Shown: positions 45,262-54,896 of the stretch, in pieces
Position numbering within the stretch: the stretch's first letter is position 1
How the letters are laid out: each line of letters starts with the position of its first letter
Source of the DNA: Aquabacterium sp. NJ1
GTDB taxonomy: Bacteria > Pseudomonadota > Gammaproteobacteria > Burkholderiales > Burkholderiaceae_C
DNA length: 64,000 nt
Direction of reading: 5' to 3'
Assembly: GCF_000768065.1 (NCBI RefSeq)
Contig: NZ_JRKM01000001.1
Coordinates: 3,888,001 to 3,952,000, forward strand
Translations under genes and position numbers: made by a program
The notes under the pieces: generated by a model
What the model was told of the DNA's origin: nothing
Database searches by the model: none
Seen by the model: only the letters and a program-made list of their open reading frames with translations

Positions 45262-46233
45262 TCAGGCCCTGATGCGCACAATGCGCGTGATCCACAGGAT
45301 GCCCAGCGCCATCAGCACCAGCATGCGGAACAGCCACATCCGGCCGGATGGGTCCGTCCAGATCAGGGACATGGATTTGGGGTTCAGGTACATCAGGAAG
45401 GCCGCCATGCCAAAAGGCAGCAGGCTCAGGATCCAGGCAGACATGCGGCCTTCGGCGCTGCGGATGCGCACCTCGCCGATCAGCTTGAACCGTTCGCGCA
45501 TCAGCTTGGCCAGCTTGTCCAGCAACTCGGCCAGGTTGCCGCCGGTTTCACGTTGCACGGTCAGCACCACGGCCAGGAAGGACACCTCGCGCAGCGGCAC
45601 GCGGTCGACCAGGCCTTGCAGCGCATCGTTGAAAGGGATGCCCAGCGTGACTTCGTCCGACATCTCGCGCAATTCGGGGCCCAGCGGACCGGGCAGCTCG
45701 TCGCCGCACATCTTGATGGCCACGGACAGCGCATGGCCCGCCCGCATGGCGCGGGCCACCATGTCCAGCGCCTCGGGGAACTGCTGCTCCAGGCGCTTGA
45801 TGCGTTTGTCGCGGCGGTAGCTGATGAACCACCAGGGCGCCGCACCAATGGACAAGCCCACGGCCGCACCAAAGGGCAGGGGCCGCCCCGTGACGGCCGC
45901 CGCCAGGATGCCGGCCAGCAACAACGCGGCCGAGATGAGCACCATGTCTGCGGCATGCAGGCCGGCGTCAGCCTGGTGAACATACAGGGTCAGCCGCTTG
46001 CCAATCGGGTTCCCCAGCATCCAGCGGGCGAGCTCGCCAATACGGGCTTGCTCTTCCTCCCGCGTCAGGCGCAGTTCAACCTGCCTGCCGGTGTCGTTGA
46101 GTTGCGCCAGGCGATTGCGGATGCGCCGGGCTTCCCGCGAGCGACCGGCAAAGAAGGTGTGATACAGCCCTTCGAGTACCAGCACCACGGCCAGAAAGGC
46201 CAGGATGACGAACATCAGGTAGGTTGCGTTCAT
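45262..46233 (-). CDS. tadB: Tad pilus inner-membrane platform protein TadB
   Basis: The 323-residue GspF-like protein has QFPEALDMVARAMRAGHALSVAIKMCGDELPG and LLDKLAKLMRERFKLIGEVRIRSAEGRMSAWIL (core RSAEGRMSAWIL), standard for TadB. The ATG at 46233 has a GGAGCAAG site. The further upstream in-frame ATG overlaps tadA in another frame. Confidence 0.92.
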   Translation of the reverse strand: MNATYLMFVILAFLAVVLVLEGLYHTFFAGRSREARRIRNRLAQLNDTGRQVELRLTREEEQARIGELARWMLGNPIGKRLTLYVHQADAGLHAADMVLISAALLLAGILAAAVTGRPLPFGAAVGLSIGAAPWWFISYRRDKRIKRLEQQFPEALDMVARAMRAGHALSVAIKMCGDELPGPLGPELREMSDEVTLGIPFNDALQGLVDRVPLREVSFLAVVLTVQRETGGNLAELLDKLAKLMRERFKLIGEVRIRSAEGRMSAWILSLLPFGMAAFLMYLNPKSMSLIWTDPSGRMWLFRMLVLMALGILWITRIVRIRA

Positions 46234-46252
46234 GACTTGCTCCTGATGTGCT

Positions 46253-47725
46253 TCACACGTTGTGTTTGACGGGCTCGAACAGCCGCTCGGGCAGGTGGAT
46301 GCCCTTGGACACCAGCTTGTCCCACAGCTTGGAGCGCACGCCCGTGGCGGTGAAGTGGCCCTGGACCACACCGTTGGCGGCCACGCCGGTCTGCTTGAAG
46401 ACGAAGAGCTCCTGCATGGTGATCACATCGCCTTCCATGCCGGCGATCTCGGTGACGCTGGTCAGGCGGCGCGTGCCGTCGGTCAGGCGGTTGACCTGCA
46501 CGATGACGCCGATGGCCGATGCAATCTGGCTGCGTGCGGCGCGGGCGGGCAGGTCCACACCCGCCATGGCGACCATGCTTTCCAGGCGGGCCAGCGCATC
46601 ACGCGGGGTGTTGGCGTGAATGGTGGTCATGGAGCCCTCGTGGCCCGTGTTCATGGCCTGCAGCATGTCCAGCGCCTCGGGGCCGCGTGTTTCGCCCAGC
46701 ACGATGCGGTCAGGGCGCATCCGCAGGGCGTTGCGTACCAGTGCGCGCTGGTTGATCTCGCCGCGGCCTTCGATGTTGGCCGGGCGGGTTTCAAGGCGCA
46801 CCACATGGGGCTGCTGCAGCTGCAACTCGGCGGCGTCTTCGATGGTGACGATGCGCTCGTTGGTGGGCACGTAGCCGCTGAGGATGTTGAGCAGCGTGGT
46901 CTTGCCCGAACCCGTGCCACCCGAGATCACGATGTTGACCTTGGCCTCTGCGGCCGCGGCAAGGAACAAGGCCATCTCCTCCGACAGGGACTTGAAGCCC
47001 AGGAGGTTGCTCATCTGCAAGGGCGTGGCGGAAAACCGCCGGATCGAGAGAATCGGGCCATCGATCGCCAGGGGCGGGATGATCACGTTCACGCGGGAGC
47101 CGTCGTCCAGGCGGGCATCGGCCATCGGGCTGGACTCATCGACGCGCCGCCCCACACGGGAAACGATCTTGTCGATGATCTTCATCAGGTGGGCGTTGTC
47201 GGCGAACGCGATGTTCGTCAACTCCAGCTTGCCCATGCGCTCCACGTACACCTGCTGAAAGGTGTTGACGAGGATGTCCGACACGGACGGGTCCTGGAGC
47301 AGGGGCTCGATGGGCCCCAGCCCCAGCATCTCGTTCTGGATCTCGGTGACCAGTGCGCGCCGCTCCGAGGCATTGAGGGCGATGCTCTGCTCATGCAGCA
47401 GCTGTTCGACCAGCAGGCGCAGCTCTTCGCGCAACCGGTCGGGCGGCAGCCTGTCCAGGGCTTCGATGTCCAGGCGACGCAGCACCTGCTGGTGCACCTG
47501 CGATTTGAGTTGCTGGTAGGCCCGCGTGGCAGCAGGGTTGGCGTCCACCGGGGCTGGCACCGCGCCTGTCGGTATCAGCTTGGACAGGGCTGCGCGGGTG
47601 ATGGCTTCATCGTCAGGTGGCGGCATCACGCTGTCGGGGGCGCCGGACGGAGCCGTTGTGGTGAGTGCTTTCTCACCGCCTCCACCGCCACCGGCACCCA
47701 GGCCGAGACGTTCTCTCAAACTCAT
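46253..47725 (-). CDS. tadA: Tad secretion ATPase TadA/CpaF
   Basis: The 490-residue secretion ATPase has the Walker A motif [15 protein letters not shown], an Asp box ([14 protein letters not shown]), a Walker B ([29 protein letters not shown]; core [12 protein letters not shown]) and a His box ([13 protein letters not shown]). It powers pilus assembly. It overlaps tadZ by 4 bp. Confidence 0.95.
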   Translation of the reverse strand: MSLRERLGLGAGGGGGGEKALTTTAPSGAPDSVMPPPDDEAITRAALSKLIPTGAVPAPVDANPAATRAYQQLKSQVHQQVLRRLDIEALDRLPPDRLREELRLLVEQLLHEQSIALNASERRALVTEIQNEMLGLGPIEPLLQDPSVSDILVNTFQQVYVERMGKLELTNIAFADNAHLMKIIDKIVSRVGRRVDESSPMADARLDDGSRVNVIIPPLAIDGPILSIRRFSATPLQMSNLLGFKSLSEEMALFLAAAAEAKVNIVISGGTGSGKTTLLNILSGYVPTNERIVTIEDAAELQLQQPHVVRLETRPANIEGRGEINQRALVRNALRMRPDRIVLGETRGPEALDMLQAMNTGHEGSMTTIHANTPRDALARLESMVAMAGVDLPARAARSQIASAIGVIVQVNRLTDGTRRLTSVTEIAGMEGDVITMQELFVFKQTGVAANGVVQGHFTATGVRSKLWDKLVSKGIHLPERLFEPVKHNV

Positions 47726-48915
47726 ACCGATACCCCGTCACCACGTTTGTCGAAGAACTTGCCCAGCATGCCCTTGATGCCCGCGTTGCCTGCGTCCACA
47801 GGCGCCTGGCCGGTGATGCTGGAGGCCAGTTCATGGATGGCCAGCGTCACCGGGCTGCGCGGTGCAATGCGCGAAACCGGCACGCCCTGGTTCACCGAGT
47901 CGGCCACCACGCCATAGTGGTTGGGGATGGTGCTCAGGTGCTGGATGTTCAATGTGCGCTTCAGGTCGTGCAGCGTCAGCTGGCCGCCCGCTTCGAAGCG
48001 GTTGACGATCCAGTTGATCTTGCTGGGCGGATAGTCCAGCGACGTGAAGATCTGCTGCAGCCGCTTGCCGTCGCGGATGAAGGGCAAGGTCAGTTGCAGC
48101 ACGGCATAGACCTGGTCGGCCATGTCCAGTGCCTGCAGGGCCACGGCATTGAGCGTGCGGCCCAGGTCAATCACGATGTAGTCGAACTCGTTCTGGGCCG
48201 TGTGCAGCAGGGTGCGCACGTGTTCGGCGTGCACGTCTTCGGCAGCAGCCGGGTCTTCAGGTGCCGGCAGAACGAGCAGGCCGGGGCTGACTTCCAGCAT
48301 CGACGCACGCAGCAACTCCTGGTCAAGCCGTTCGCTGTTGCGTGCCACTTCGGCTACGTTGCTGGAGGCCTGCTGGCTGCTGATGAACAGCAAGGCGTCG
48401 CCGAACTGCAGGTTGAAATCGAACAAGGCCACCTTGCGCGTGCCTTCGGCTGCCAGGTCCACCGCCAGGTTGGCCGCCAGGAAGGTGGCGCCGCTGCCGC
48501 CCTTGCAACTGATGAAGCACAGGATCTTGGCCTTGCGGGTGGGGCGCAGCGCACCGCCTTTCTTGCGGGCCAGGCGCTCGACAGCCTGGGCCACCGCCAC
48601 GCCATCGGGGTTGCCGGGCAGCACTTCGCGCACACCGGCGCGCATCAGACTGACCAGCGTATCCGCATCGGGCTGCAGGCCGACGATCACGCAATCAAGG
48701 TAGGGCAGGTCCTGTGCCAGGGCCTGCAAGGCGGCGAAGTCATCGGGCTTTCGGGCCTCCACCACCAGGATGTCGGGCACATCCTCCTTGATGGCGGCTT
48801 GCGCCTCGCTCAAAGACCCGTAGGCGCTGGTGATGTGCAGGCTTCGGGGGGATGCGCGCAGCGACGCTTGCCAGCCTTGAGCGGCGGTGGGACTGCAGAC
48901 CAGATGGATGTGCAT
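47722..48915 (-). CDS. tadZ: Tad polar localisation protein TadZ/CpaE
   Basis: The 397-residue MinD/ParA-like ATPase has an N-terminal receiver-like domain (ILVVEARKPDDFAALQAL) and a deviant Walker A ISCKGGSGATFLAANLAV, in which the second Lys of KGGxGKT is replaced by Ala, as seen in other TadZ/CpaE members. TadZ places the pilus machine in the cell. It sits upstream of tadA with ATGA overlap. Confidence 0.93.
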   Translation of the reverse strand: MHIHLVCSPTAAQGWQASLRASPRSLHITSAYGSLSEAQAAIKEDVPDILVVEARKPDDFAALQALAQDLPYLDCVIVGLQPDADTLVSLMRAGVREVLPGNPDGVAVAQAVERLARKKGGALRPTRKAKILCFISCKGGSGATFLAANLAVDLAAEGTRKVALFDFNLQFGDALLFISSQQASSNVAEVARNSERLDQELLRASMLEVSPGLLVLPAPEDPAAAEDVHAEHVRTLLHTAQNEFDYIVIDLGRTLNAVALQALDMADQVYAVLQLTLPFIRDGKRLQQIFTSLDYPPSKINWIVNRFEAGGQLTLHDLKRTLNIQHLSTIPNHYGVVADSVNQGVPVSRIAPRSPVTLAIHELASSITGQAPVDAGNAGIKGMLGKFFDKRGDGVSV

Positions 48916-48940
48916 AGGCGTTCAGTGGCAAATGGCTACG

Positions 48941-49426
48941 TCAACTGCAGAAGCCGTTGTTGGTGCTCACCATGAGCTCACGCGGCGCGGTGGTCGACAC
49001 GGTGGGCAAGGTGAGGTTGAGCGGAAACACCGGGATGACGGTCGGGACGGGGACACCGCTGAGCGCGACCCGGACATAGGCGCAGTCCGACGTGCTGGTG
49101 CAGCTGGTGCTCATGTCGCTTTTCATGCGCGTGATCGTGACGTAGCTGCTGTAGTCGCTGGGGATCTGCGGCAGGATGGCGCGCATGCGGTTCACCGCCA
49201 GGTTGACCGTGGTGTCGTTGGGGTCGCACAGGGCGATGGTGCGGGCGCCGATGCGGGTGGCCTCGGAGGCGACATTGCGCAAGTAGGCAAACCGGGCCAG
49301 TTCGATGGCGCCCAGGAACAGGGGCATGAAGAGCACGAAGCTCAGGGCAAACTCGACAGCCACGACGCCTCGGGCCGCGCGGGCAGGCGTGCTGTTCATG
49401 AGGAGGGGTGGGCGATGTGTGTTCAT
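48941..49426 (-). CDS. TadE-like pseudopilin
   Basis: The 161-residue protein has the prepilin site RG|VVAVEFALSFVLFMPLFLG (Gly at -1, Glu at +5) and a C-terminal part with three cysteines pairs (STSCTSTSDCAY, GFCS). It is a minor pilin of the Tad system, processed by TadV. Confidence 0.85.
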   Translation of the reverse strand: MNTHRPPLLMNSTPARAARGVVAVEFALSFVLFMPLFLGAIELARFAYLRNVASEATRIGARTIALCDPNDTTVNLAVNRMRAILPQIPSDYSSYVTITRMKSDMSTSCTSTSDCAYVRVALSGVPVPTVIPVFPLNLTLPTVSTTAPRELMVSTNNGFCS

Positions 49427-49427
49427 C

Positions 49428-49931
49428 TCAGCCCACCCTGGGAAGCGTCACGGAAATGGTCTTGAACAGCATGTCGGCGACCGTTTGCGGGAAATAGGAG
49501 ATGAGGGTCAGGTTGCTGACCTGCACCTGGACCAGGTTCACGGTGCCGGCACCGGTGACGGGCTGGTTGGTCATGCTGGCGGTGCTGGCGCCCGGGATGT
49601 CGCAATAGCTGGGCGTGCAGAACTGGATGGCCGTGCTGGAGGCGGTGAGCTCGCTGGTCAAGGCCGGCCCGCTGTTGGAGAAGCTGCCGTAGATCACCAG
49701 ATTGCGGGCCCTGCTCACTTCGGTGGCACCAACGGTGGGCGAGGTGGCCAGGTAACGTGCAGCCGTTCTGGTCGACTGCGCGATCTCGTTGTAGGCATAC
49801 ATGGCGCGCCCCAGGTCGAGTGCACCAAACATCATCGTGGCCAGCAGGACGGTGACCAGCGCCAGTTCGATCACCACGACGCCGCGTGTGCGCAGGCTGC
49901 TGGGGGATGAAGGGCGTGATTTGCGCATCAT
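49428..49931 (-). CDS. tadE: TadE-type pseudopilin
   Basis: The 167-residue protein has the prepilin site RG|VVVIELALVTVLLATMMFG (Gly -1, Glu +5) and two cysteines in FCTPSYCDIPG. The next gene follows after TGAGATG. It is the second TadE-type protein beside TadG. MM at the start leaves a one-codon uncertainty. Confidence 0.87.
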   Translation of the reverse strand: MMRKSRPSSPSSLRTRGVVVIELALVTVLLATMMFGALDLGRAMYAYNEIAQSTRTAARYLATSPTVGATEVSRARNLVIYGSFSNSGPALTSELTASSTAIQFCTPSYCDIPGASTASMTNQPVTGAGTVNLVQVQVSNLTLISYFPQTVADMLFKTISVTLPRVG

Positions 49932-49940
49932 GGGTCCCCG

Positions 49941-51182
49941 TCAGTTCACCAGCGTGGCCACCGAGTTGCCGATCCCGCTGCCGGAGGGGTCGGGCAGGCC
50001 GCTGATCTGGCACGGTGTGCCGCTGGTGCCGGGCTTGCCCAGGTATTGCAGGTACAGCGGGGTGCTGTTGGCACCGTTGCCGTTGTCCATGGGGTTGAGC
50101 ATCAGCACGCAGGCGCTGTCCGTGACCTTGGGTGCAGCAGAATTGCAGTCCGCCACGATCAGGGTCAGGATGCGGCGGTCCCGGCCGTAGGTCTGCAACT
50201 CGCTTGTGGTGGCGATCTTCTTGTAGGCGCTGTTGCTGAAAGATTTGCCGCCGCTCTGATCCACATAGGCCGCTTTGGAGAAGGGCGTGTTGCTGGCCCG
50301 CTGGACGAGGTAGTCGTCGTAGGCGTTGGTCGCATTCAGCGGGATGCTGGCCGTCGGGTAGGCATAGCCGGTCTTGTCCGGCATCGGCGTGGTGGACAGC
50401 GTCAGATCGGTTGAGGCCGATTTGTACAGGCCGAAGCGCGAGTTGTATTCGTCGCTCACACCGCTGGCCACGCCGGGGAAGGTGACGGGGTCGCCCTTGC
50501 CGGCGCAGGTGTTGTCGTTGGACGAGAGCCCGGCGGCAATGGTGCTGGCACCCCCTTTGCCGGACAACAGCGCCCACTTGAACACGGTGCCACCCAGCGT
50601 GCCCTTCTTGTCGGCATAGGCTTCGGTCAGCCACTGCCCCTTGGTGTAGGTGGGGCCACTGCACACGGCAATCGGCGCGTTGGTGCACATGTTCTGCCCG
50701 CCAGAGAGCGTGGCCACGGCCACGGCCTGGGCCTGCATGCTGTTGATGCCCAGCACGCTCAGGAAGGCCGGCGCGATGGTGCTGGGCTTGATCGTGCACT
50801 TGGCATAGCGCGACGCGTTCTGCGACTTGTCGAAAGTGCCATTGCTGCTGGTCGAGAACGTCACATCGTTTTCGGTGATGGCCACGCTCTTGCTCTGCAA
50901 ATCCATCTTGTTGCGGTTGGCCAGGTTCACACCACGCTTGGCGGCGCGGCTCAGGCAACTCGCATCACCTGCTTCGCACACCAGCTCGGTGGCAGCCGCG
51001 AGGGCACAGGCATCGGCGGCCGACTGCAGTTCGCTCTTGTTGCTCAGCAGCCGGCCGCCGTCCAGCGCCAGGCCGAGCGCACCGAGCAACACCACCATGG
51101 CAATGGCCACAAAGATGGCGAACGCACCGTGCTGGCGCTGCCTGCCGGCTGCGCCTGGAGGGGCAATGCGTCGGGTGCTCAT
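49941..51182 (-). CDS. tadG: TadG-like pilus assembly protein
   Basis: The 413-residue protein has the TadE/G N-terminal region GAFAIFVAIAMVVLLGALGLALDGG followed by SNKSELQSAADACALAAATE, as in PF13400 proteins. The rest is a large extracytoplasmic domain with many Ser/Thr/Asn and several cysteines. It may work as an adhesin or assembly scaffold. Next to tadE. Confidence 0.85.
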   Translation of the reverse strand: MSTRRIAPPGAAGRQRQHGAFAIFVAIAMVVLLGALGLALDGGRLLSNKSELQSAADACALAAATELVCEAGDASCLSRAAKRGVNLANRNKMDLQSKSVAITENDVTFSTSSNGTFDKSQNASRYAKCTIKPSTIAPAFLSVLGINSMQAQAVAVATLSGGQNMCTNAPIAVCSGPTYTKGQWLTEAYADKKGTLGGTVFKWALLSGKGGASTIAAGLSSNDNTCAGKGDPVTFPGVASGVSDEYNSRFGLYKSASTDLTLSTTPMPDKTGYAYPTASIPLNATNAYDDYLVQRASNTPFSKAAYVDQSGGKSFSNSAYKKIATTSELQTYGRDRRILTLIVADCNSAAPKVTDSACVLMLNPMDNGNGANSTPLYLQYLGKPGTSGTPCQISGLPDPSGSGIGNSVATLVN

Positions 51183-51203
51183 GGCGGGCTCGTCCAGCGT
51201 GGT

Positions 51204-51518
51204 TCAGCGGTTCGAGTTCGTGCCGGTGCTGCCACCCACGCCACTGACCGTCGGGATCTCGCCGGTCTGCGGGTTGCGGTAGCTCTCCAGCAGGCGCTCG
51301 GAACTGGCGCGCACGGTGCGGCCGTCGGCGCCCAGGGGTTTGGCTTCGTTGGCCGCGCTGGCCTCGGGGTTGATGCGCTGCTGCACATTGAGTTGGTGCA
51401 CCGATTCACCGAAGTGGGCATCCAGGATCGGGGAGGTCGAGGCGCAGCCGCCGATCAGGATGGCGGTACTCAGCAGGGTGCCCAGGGCAGCCCTGTTCAG
51501 GCATGAAGAGTGGTTCAT
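51204..51518 (-). CDS. Small Tad-locus lipoprotein
   Basis: The 104-residue product has a lipobox (AILIGGCAS, Cys near 25) and the core HFGESVHQLNVQQRINPEASAANEAKPLGADGRTVRASSERLLESYRNP. The NPEAS...DG motif recurs in small lipoproteins of betaproteobacterial Tad loci; it may help the secretin. Overlaps rcpA by 4 bp. Confidence 0.72.
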   Translation of the reverse strand: MNHSSCLNRAALGTLLSTAILIGGCASTSPILDAHFGESVHQLNVQQRINPEASAANEAKPLGADGRTVRASSERLLESYRNPQTGEIPTVSGVGGSTGTNSNR

Positions 51519-53068
51519 GGTTTGTCCTTGGGCGTGCTCAGGTCGAAGCCACCGTTGCTGGCGGGTTGGCGAGAAGGGGCGGGTGCGGGGGCGCTGCCGG
51601 CTGCGTCACCATCGGGCTTGCTGCCTTCGGTGCGGCCATTGAGGATCACGTCACTGCGGCTGGGGGGCACGTAGTTGTCCGTTGGCAGCTTGTAGTCGGC
51701 CGGCAGTGACTTGACGAGGCGCGGCGTGATGACGAACACCAGCTCGGTGCGATTGGTCTGGAACTGCGAGCTTCTGAACAGCGCGCCGATGACAGGTAAC
51801 TCACCCAGGAAGGGGAAGGCGCTGATGTTGGTTGTGGCGTTGTTCTTGACCAGTCCACCGATGGCAAAGCTCTGGCCATCGGCCAGTTGCACCGTGGTTT
51901 CGGCCTTGCGCGAGGTGAACGAGGGCAGCACGGCGTTGCCATTGAGGCCTGCGATGGTCACGCCCGAGGCATTGAGCTCGGACACCTCGGGGCGCACGTG
52001 CAGGTTGATGCGGCCACCACCCAGCACCGTGGGCGTGAAGCTCACGGCCACACCGAACTCTTTTTCTTCCAGCGTGATATTGGTGCCGCCAGACGAGTTG
52101 TTCTGACTCACCGGTATGAGCACCTTGCCGCCGGCCAGGAAGCTGCCTGTCTGGCCGCTGATGGCCATGATGGTGGGCTCGGCCAGCACCTTGATCAGCT
52201 CATCGTTCTTCTGGGCGTTGATGAGGACACTTGTGGTGTACTTGGAGCGCGCACGGCTGAAGGCGATACTGCCGCCGAGGTTGCCTCCTGGGCTGACGCT
52301 CAACAGGTTGCTCAACAGCTGGATGCTGTTCCCGGAACTGTTCTGATACCGAGAAAAGTCCACGCCAAACTCGTCGAGCAGTGTCTTGGAGATCTCGGCC
52401 ACCTTGACCTCCAGCATGACCTGCTGCGGTGCGCCCACGCTGAGCATGTTGATGACCTTGGCGTTGCGGTTGTTGGTGCTGCCTGCCCCGCTGGCCGAGC
52501 CGCCGCCCACAAAGGCCTGCGCCAGATCCACCACGCGGTTGACGGCCTCGCTGTCAGACACCTCGCCCGACAGCACGATGGCGTCGTTGGCCGTGGTGAC
52601 CTTCACATTCTTTTCGTCCGGGACCAGGTCGCGGATCAAGGTCTGCAGGCCCAGCGCGTCCATGCTGACCAGCACGTCAAAGGCCGTGCACACATTGCTG
52701 CGGTCCATCAGCACTACGTTGGTCGTGCCCAGTGACTTGCCCAGCAGGTAGACCTCGCTGGGACTCAGCAGCATCACGTCCACGTCTGCCGCACCCAGGC
52801 GCGGTGCGCCTGCCGGGTTGGCCGCTGCGGCATTGGCCGGGGCAGGCGCCGAGCCCAGCACGATGCGCTGGATGGGGGCCTGGGGCCGGATGATGGTGGA
52901 CTTGCCCAGGGCGACCTTGACCACGGGGGCGATGTCGACACGGCTGCAGCTGGCGTTGGCAGCCATGGCCTGGCTGGTGGCCAGGCAGCAAGTCAGGGCT
53001 GCGGCCCAACTCAGGGTGGACCGTGCCAGCGTGAGAGGACGGTTTGATTGGCTCATGTTCGTGCTCAT
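51515..53068 (-). CDS. rcpA: Tad secretin RcpA/CpaC
   Basis: The 517-residue outer-membrane secretin has a signal peptide (…TLSWAAALTCCLATSQAMA), an N-terminal BON/POTRA-like region with ALGKSTIIRPQAPIQRIVLG, and the secretin core: VMLEVKVAEISKTLLDEFGVDF, ELIKVLAEPTIMAISGQTGSF, LADGQSFAIGGLVKNN and LGELPVIGALFRSSQFQTNRTELVFVITPRLV. It forms the exit pore. The first of two nearby ATGs (53068, 53056) is given. Confidence 0.95.
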   Translation of the reverse strand: MSTNMSQSNRPLTLARSTLSWAAALTCCLATSQAMAANASCSRVDIAPVVKVALGKSTIIRPQAPIQRIVLGSAPAPANAAAANPAGAPRLGAADVDVMLLSPSEVYLLGKSLGTTNVVLMDRSNVCTAFDVLVSMDALGLQTLIRDLVPDEKNVKVTTANDAIVLSGEVSDSEAVNRVVDLAQAFVGGGSASGAGSTNNRNAKVINMLSVGAPQQVMLEVKVAEISKTLLDEFGVDFSRYQNSSGNSIQLLSNLLSVSPGGNLGGSIAFSRARSKYTTSVLINAQKNDELIKVLAEPTIMAISGQTGSFLAGGKVLIPVSQNNSSGGTNITLEEKEFGVAVSFTPTVLGGGRINLHVRPEVSELNASGVTIAGLNGNAVLPSFTSRKAETTVQLADGQSFAIGGLVKNNATTNISAFPFLGELPVIGALFRSSQFQTNRTELVFVITPRLVKSLPADYKLPTDNYVPPSRSDVILNGRTEGSKPDGDAAGSAPAPAPSRQPASNGGFDLSTPKDKP

Positions 53069-53078
53069 GCGAGGGCCC

Positions 53079-53939
53079 TCAGAAACATTCGTGGCTGCGT
53101 GCGCCTGCCCGAATCACGTCCACGCAATCCTGCGCGGTGCCCTGGGATGGCTTGACAGATGGAGATGTGCGCGGGCGGGGCGTGGCCACCGCGCTGCTGG
53201 CTGGGGCGGGCGCCGCCTTGATGGGCAGGTGGGCATCACGCAGGCCCAGCAAGGCCTCCTTGGTCGCACCGGTGGTGCCCGCAGTCTGGGCTTCAGCCTG
53301 ATTGCGCAGCACCAGCGACAACGCGCCGACGCTGCGTGCCAGGTCCAGCGTTTCGGCCTGCTGGGGGGTGACCTCCAGCGTCACCGCGTTGGCCACCTGG
53401 GGCTTGGTCGAGTCGCGCTCGACGTCTTGCGCCACGGCCAGCACGAGGATGCGTTCCAGCACGATCTTGGAGATCGATTCCTGCTTGCTGCCTTCCTGGC
53501 CGACCTGGGTGTTGACAATCACATCGACGTAGGTGCCGGGCAGCACGAAGCCGGCCACGCCCACCACGTCGTTGACACGCACCGTGATGGCCCGCTTGCC
53601 GGGTGCCACGATGGCGTTGAGGCCGCCCTTGGAGCCTTCCGGCGCAAGGCGGCGCTGCACGATGGGCTCACCCTTCTGCACCGCCGTCAGGATGACGCGG
53701 TTGCGCAAGGGCGCCACATCGGTGAAGGCGCCCTCGGGTTTGGCATCTTCTGGCCAGGGCGCCAGCTTCACCATGTCGGGCCCGATGACCGCACCCATGG
53801 GGATGTCGTTGACCGCCACGGCAACTTGCGTGGACCTCGTTCCCGTCGTTTGCGAACGCATCCACTGCGTTGCCAGCACGATGGCAAGCAAGCCTGCCAA
53901 CAGCGCGAAGACGAGCATCAATACACCGCGGAATCTCAT
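53079..53939 (-). CDS. rcpC: Flp pilus assembly protein CpaB/RcpC
   Basis: The 286-residue protein has one N-terminal membrane helix (LMLVFALLAGLLAIVLA) and an SAF domain: VAVAVNDIPMGAVIGPDMVK and QRRLAPEGSKGGLNAIVAPGKRAITVRVNDVVGVAGFV. CpaB helps the secretin. The ATG at 53939 is preferred over an in-frame TTG at 53945. Confidence 0.93.
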   Translation of the reverse strand: MRFRGVLMLVFALLAGLLAIVLATQWMRSQTTGTRSTQVAVAVNDIPMGAVIGPDMVKLAPWPEDAKPEGAFTDVAPLRNRVILTAVQKGEPIVQRRLAPEGSKGGLNAIVAPGKRAITVRVNDVVGVAGFVLPGTYVDVIVNTQVGQEGSKQESISKIVLERILVLAVAQDVERDSTKPQVANAVTLEVTPQQAETLDLARSVGALSLVLRNQAEAQTAGTTGATKEALLGLRDAHLPIKAAPAPASSAVATPRPRTSPSVKPSQGTAQDCVDVIRAGARSHECF

Positions 53940-54005
53940 GGGCAACTCACTCCCTGGGTTAGCAGGACCTTGGACGAATTAGTCATCGACAGCCCTCATA
54001 AGAAA

Positions 54006-54563
54006 TCAATGCTGAAACAACGTTACGCTGATGCTCGCCAGCAGGATGGGTAAAGAAAAAGGTAATTTGACCGTCGTGTAACGAAGCGGGTCAAAACCTT
54101 TGATTTCACCTTCCACTGTCGGGATCGCGCCGCCGTTCGAGCAGCCTTGCAACCTGCGCCAAAGCGCGCCTATGGGGTGCCACAAGAGCAGGGATGGCAC
54201 CCCGAACCAGAGCTTCCATGCCAGGGCCATGACACCTCCCAGCATCAGCGCCACGAGGGCGCCTTGCCAGGCGAGTGCCGGGCCCAGGATGGCACCGCAG
54301 GTGGCCATCAGTTTCACGTCGCCGGCACCCATCAGTCGGGCGATGTGAAGCGGTAAAAAACACAGCAGCCCCACCAGCAAACCGCTCGGGCGCTGGGTGA
54401 GGGCAAAATCGGTATCCATATGGCCTGACTGAATCGAATTAACGATGGCCATAGAGAATGTCAATATCAGGCTGAAGAGCAGAACCTGATTGGGTATGCG
54501 GCGTTCGCGCATATCCGAGCGAACGGCAGGCATCAGCACAAGTAATAGAATGACTTGCACCAT
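54006..54563 (-). CDS. tadV: Prepilin peptidase TadV/CpaA
   Basis: The 185-residue integral-membrane aspartic peptidase has the active Asp in AVRSDMRERRIPN and the second in GAGDVKLMATCG. It should cut Flp pilins and pseudopilins after Gly. The ATG at 54563 follows an AGGA site. It lies 55 bp after the second pilin. Confidence 0.93.
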   Translation of the reverse strand: MVQVILLLVLMPAVRSDMRERRIPNQVLLFSLILTFSMAIVNSIQSGHMDTDFALTQRPSGLLVGLLCFLPLHIARLMGAGDVKLMATCGAILGPALAWQGALVALMLGGVMALAWKLWFGVPSLLLWHPIGALWRRLQGCSNGGAIPTVEGEIKGFDPLRYTTVKLPFSLPILLASISVTLFQH

Positions 54564-54618
54564 ACGATATTCCTGGTTCTGTATTGATCTGGCGCAACAA
54601 GCCGGGTTTTTGAGCGTG

Positions 54619-54792
54619 TCAGGCAATTCGACTGAATATCGATTGCCAGATGCTGGTCAAAATACCGGGGGCGTTGCTGGTGAAGAAGCCAAGCACCGCG
54701 GCAGCCACAAAGGCAGCCGTCAAGGCATATTCAATGGCGATGGCACCAAACTGGTTTTCGCGAAACCGGGGCATGAGAATGCTGGGTGTCAT
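54619..54792 (-). CDS. Second Flp-type pilin, 57 residues
   Basis: Too short for many callers. The 57-residue product reads MTPSILMPRFRENQFG then AIAIEYALTAAFVAAAVLGF. The prepilin site is FG|AIAIEYAL (Gly -1, Glu +5, Tyr +6), followed by a hydrophobic helix. A GGGAGG site lies about 12 bp before the ATG. It is separated from the major pilin by a strong hairpin. It may be a minor pilin or a second pilus subunit. Confidence 0.85.
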   Translation of the reverse strand: MTPSILMPRFRENQFGAIAIEYALTAAFVAAAVLGFFTSNAPGILTSIWQSIFSRIA

Positions 54793-54853
54793 GGCAGGGG
54801 CCTCCCAGGTTGGCAGATTCGCCGGAGCAAAGTCATTGGGAACAGCGGCGGAT

Positions 54854-54878
54854 GGTCAGGATGCCACGCACCCTGACC
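54854..54878 (-). other. Strong hairpin between the two pilin genes
   Basis: On the transcribed strand GGTCAGGGTGC pairs with GCATCCTGACC (one G-U pair) around a 3-nt loop, 18 bp after the major pilin stop. No T-tract follows, so an mRNA-stabilising or partial termination role is more likely than full termination. Confidence 0.6.
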
Positions 54879-54896
54879 CGTCAGGAGCTTCGCTTC

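Noticed and set aside
49423-50958. 511-codon minus frame across tadE and tadG
   Set aside because: Same strand but wrong phase; both tadE and tadG show proper N-terminal motifs in another frame.
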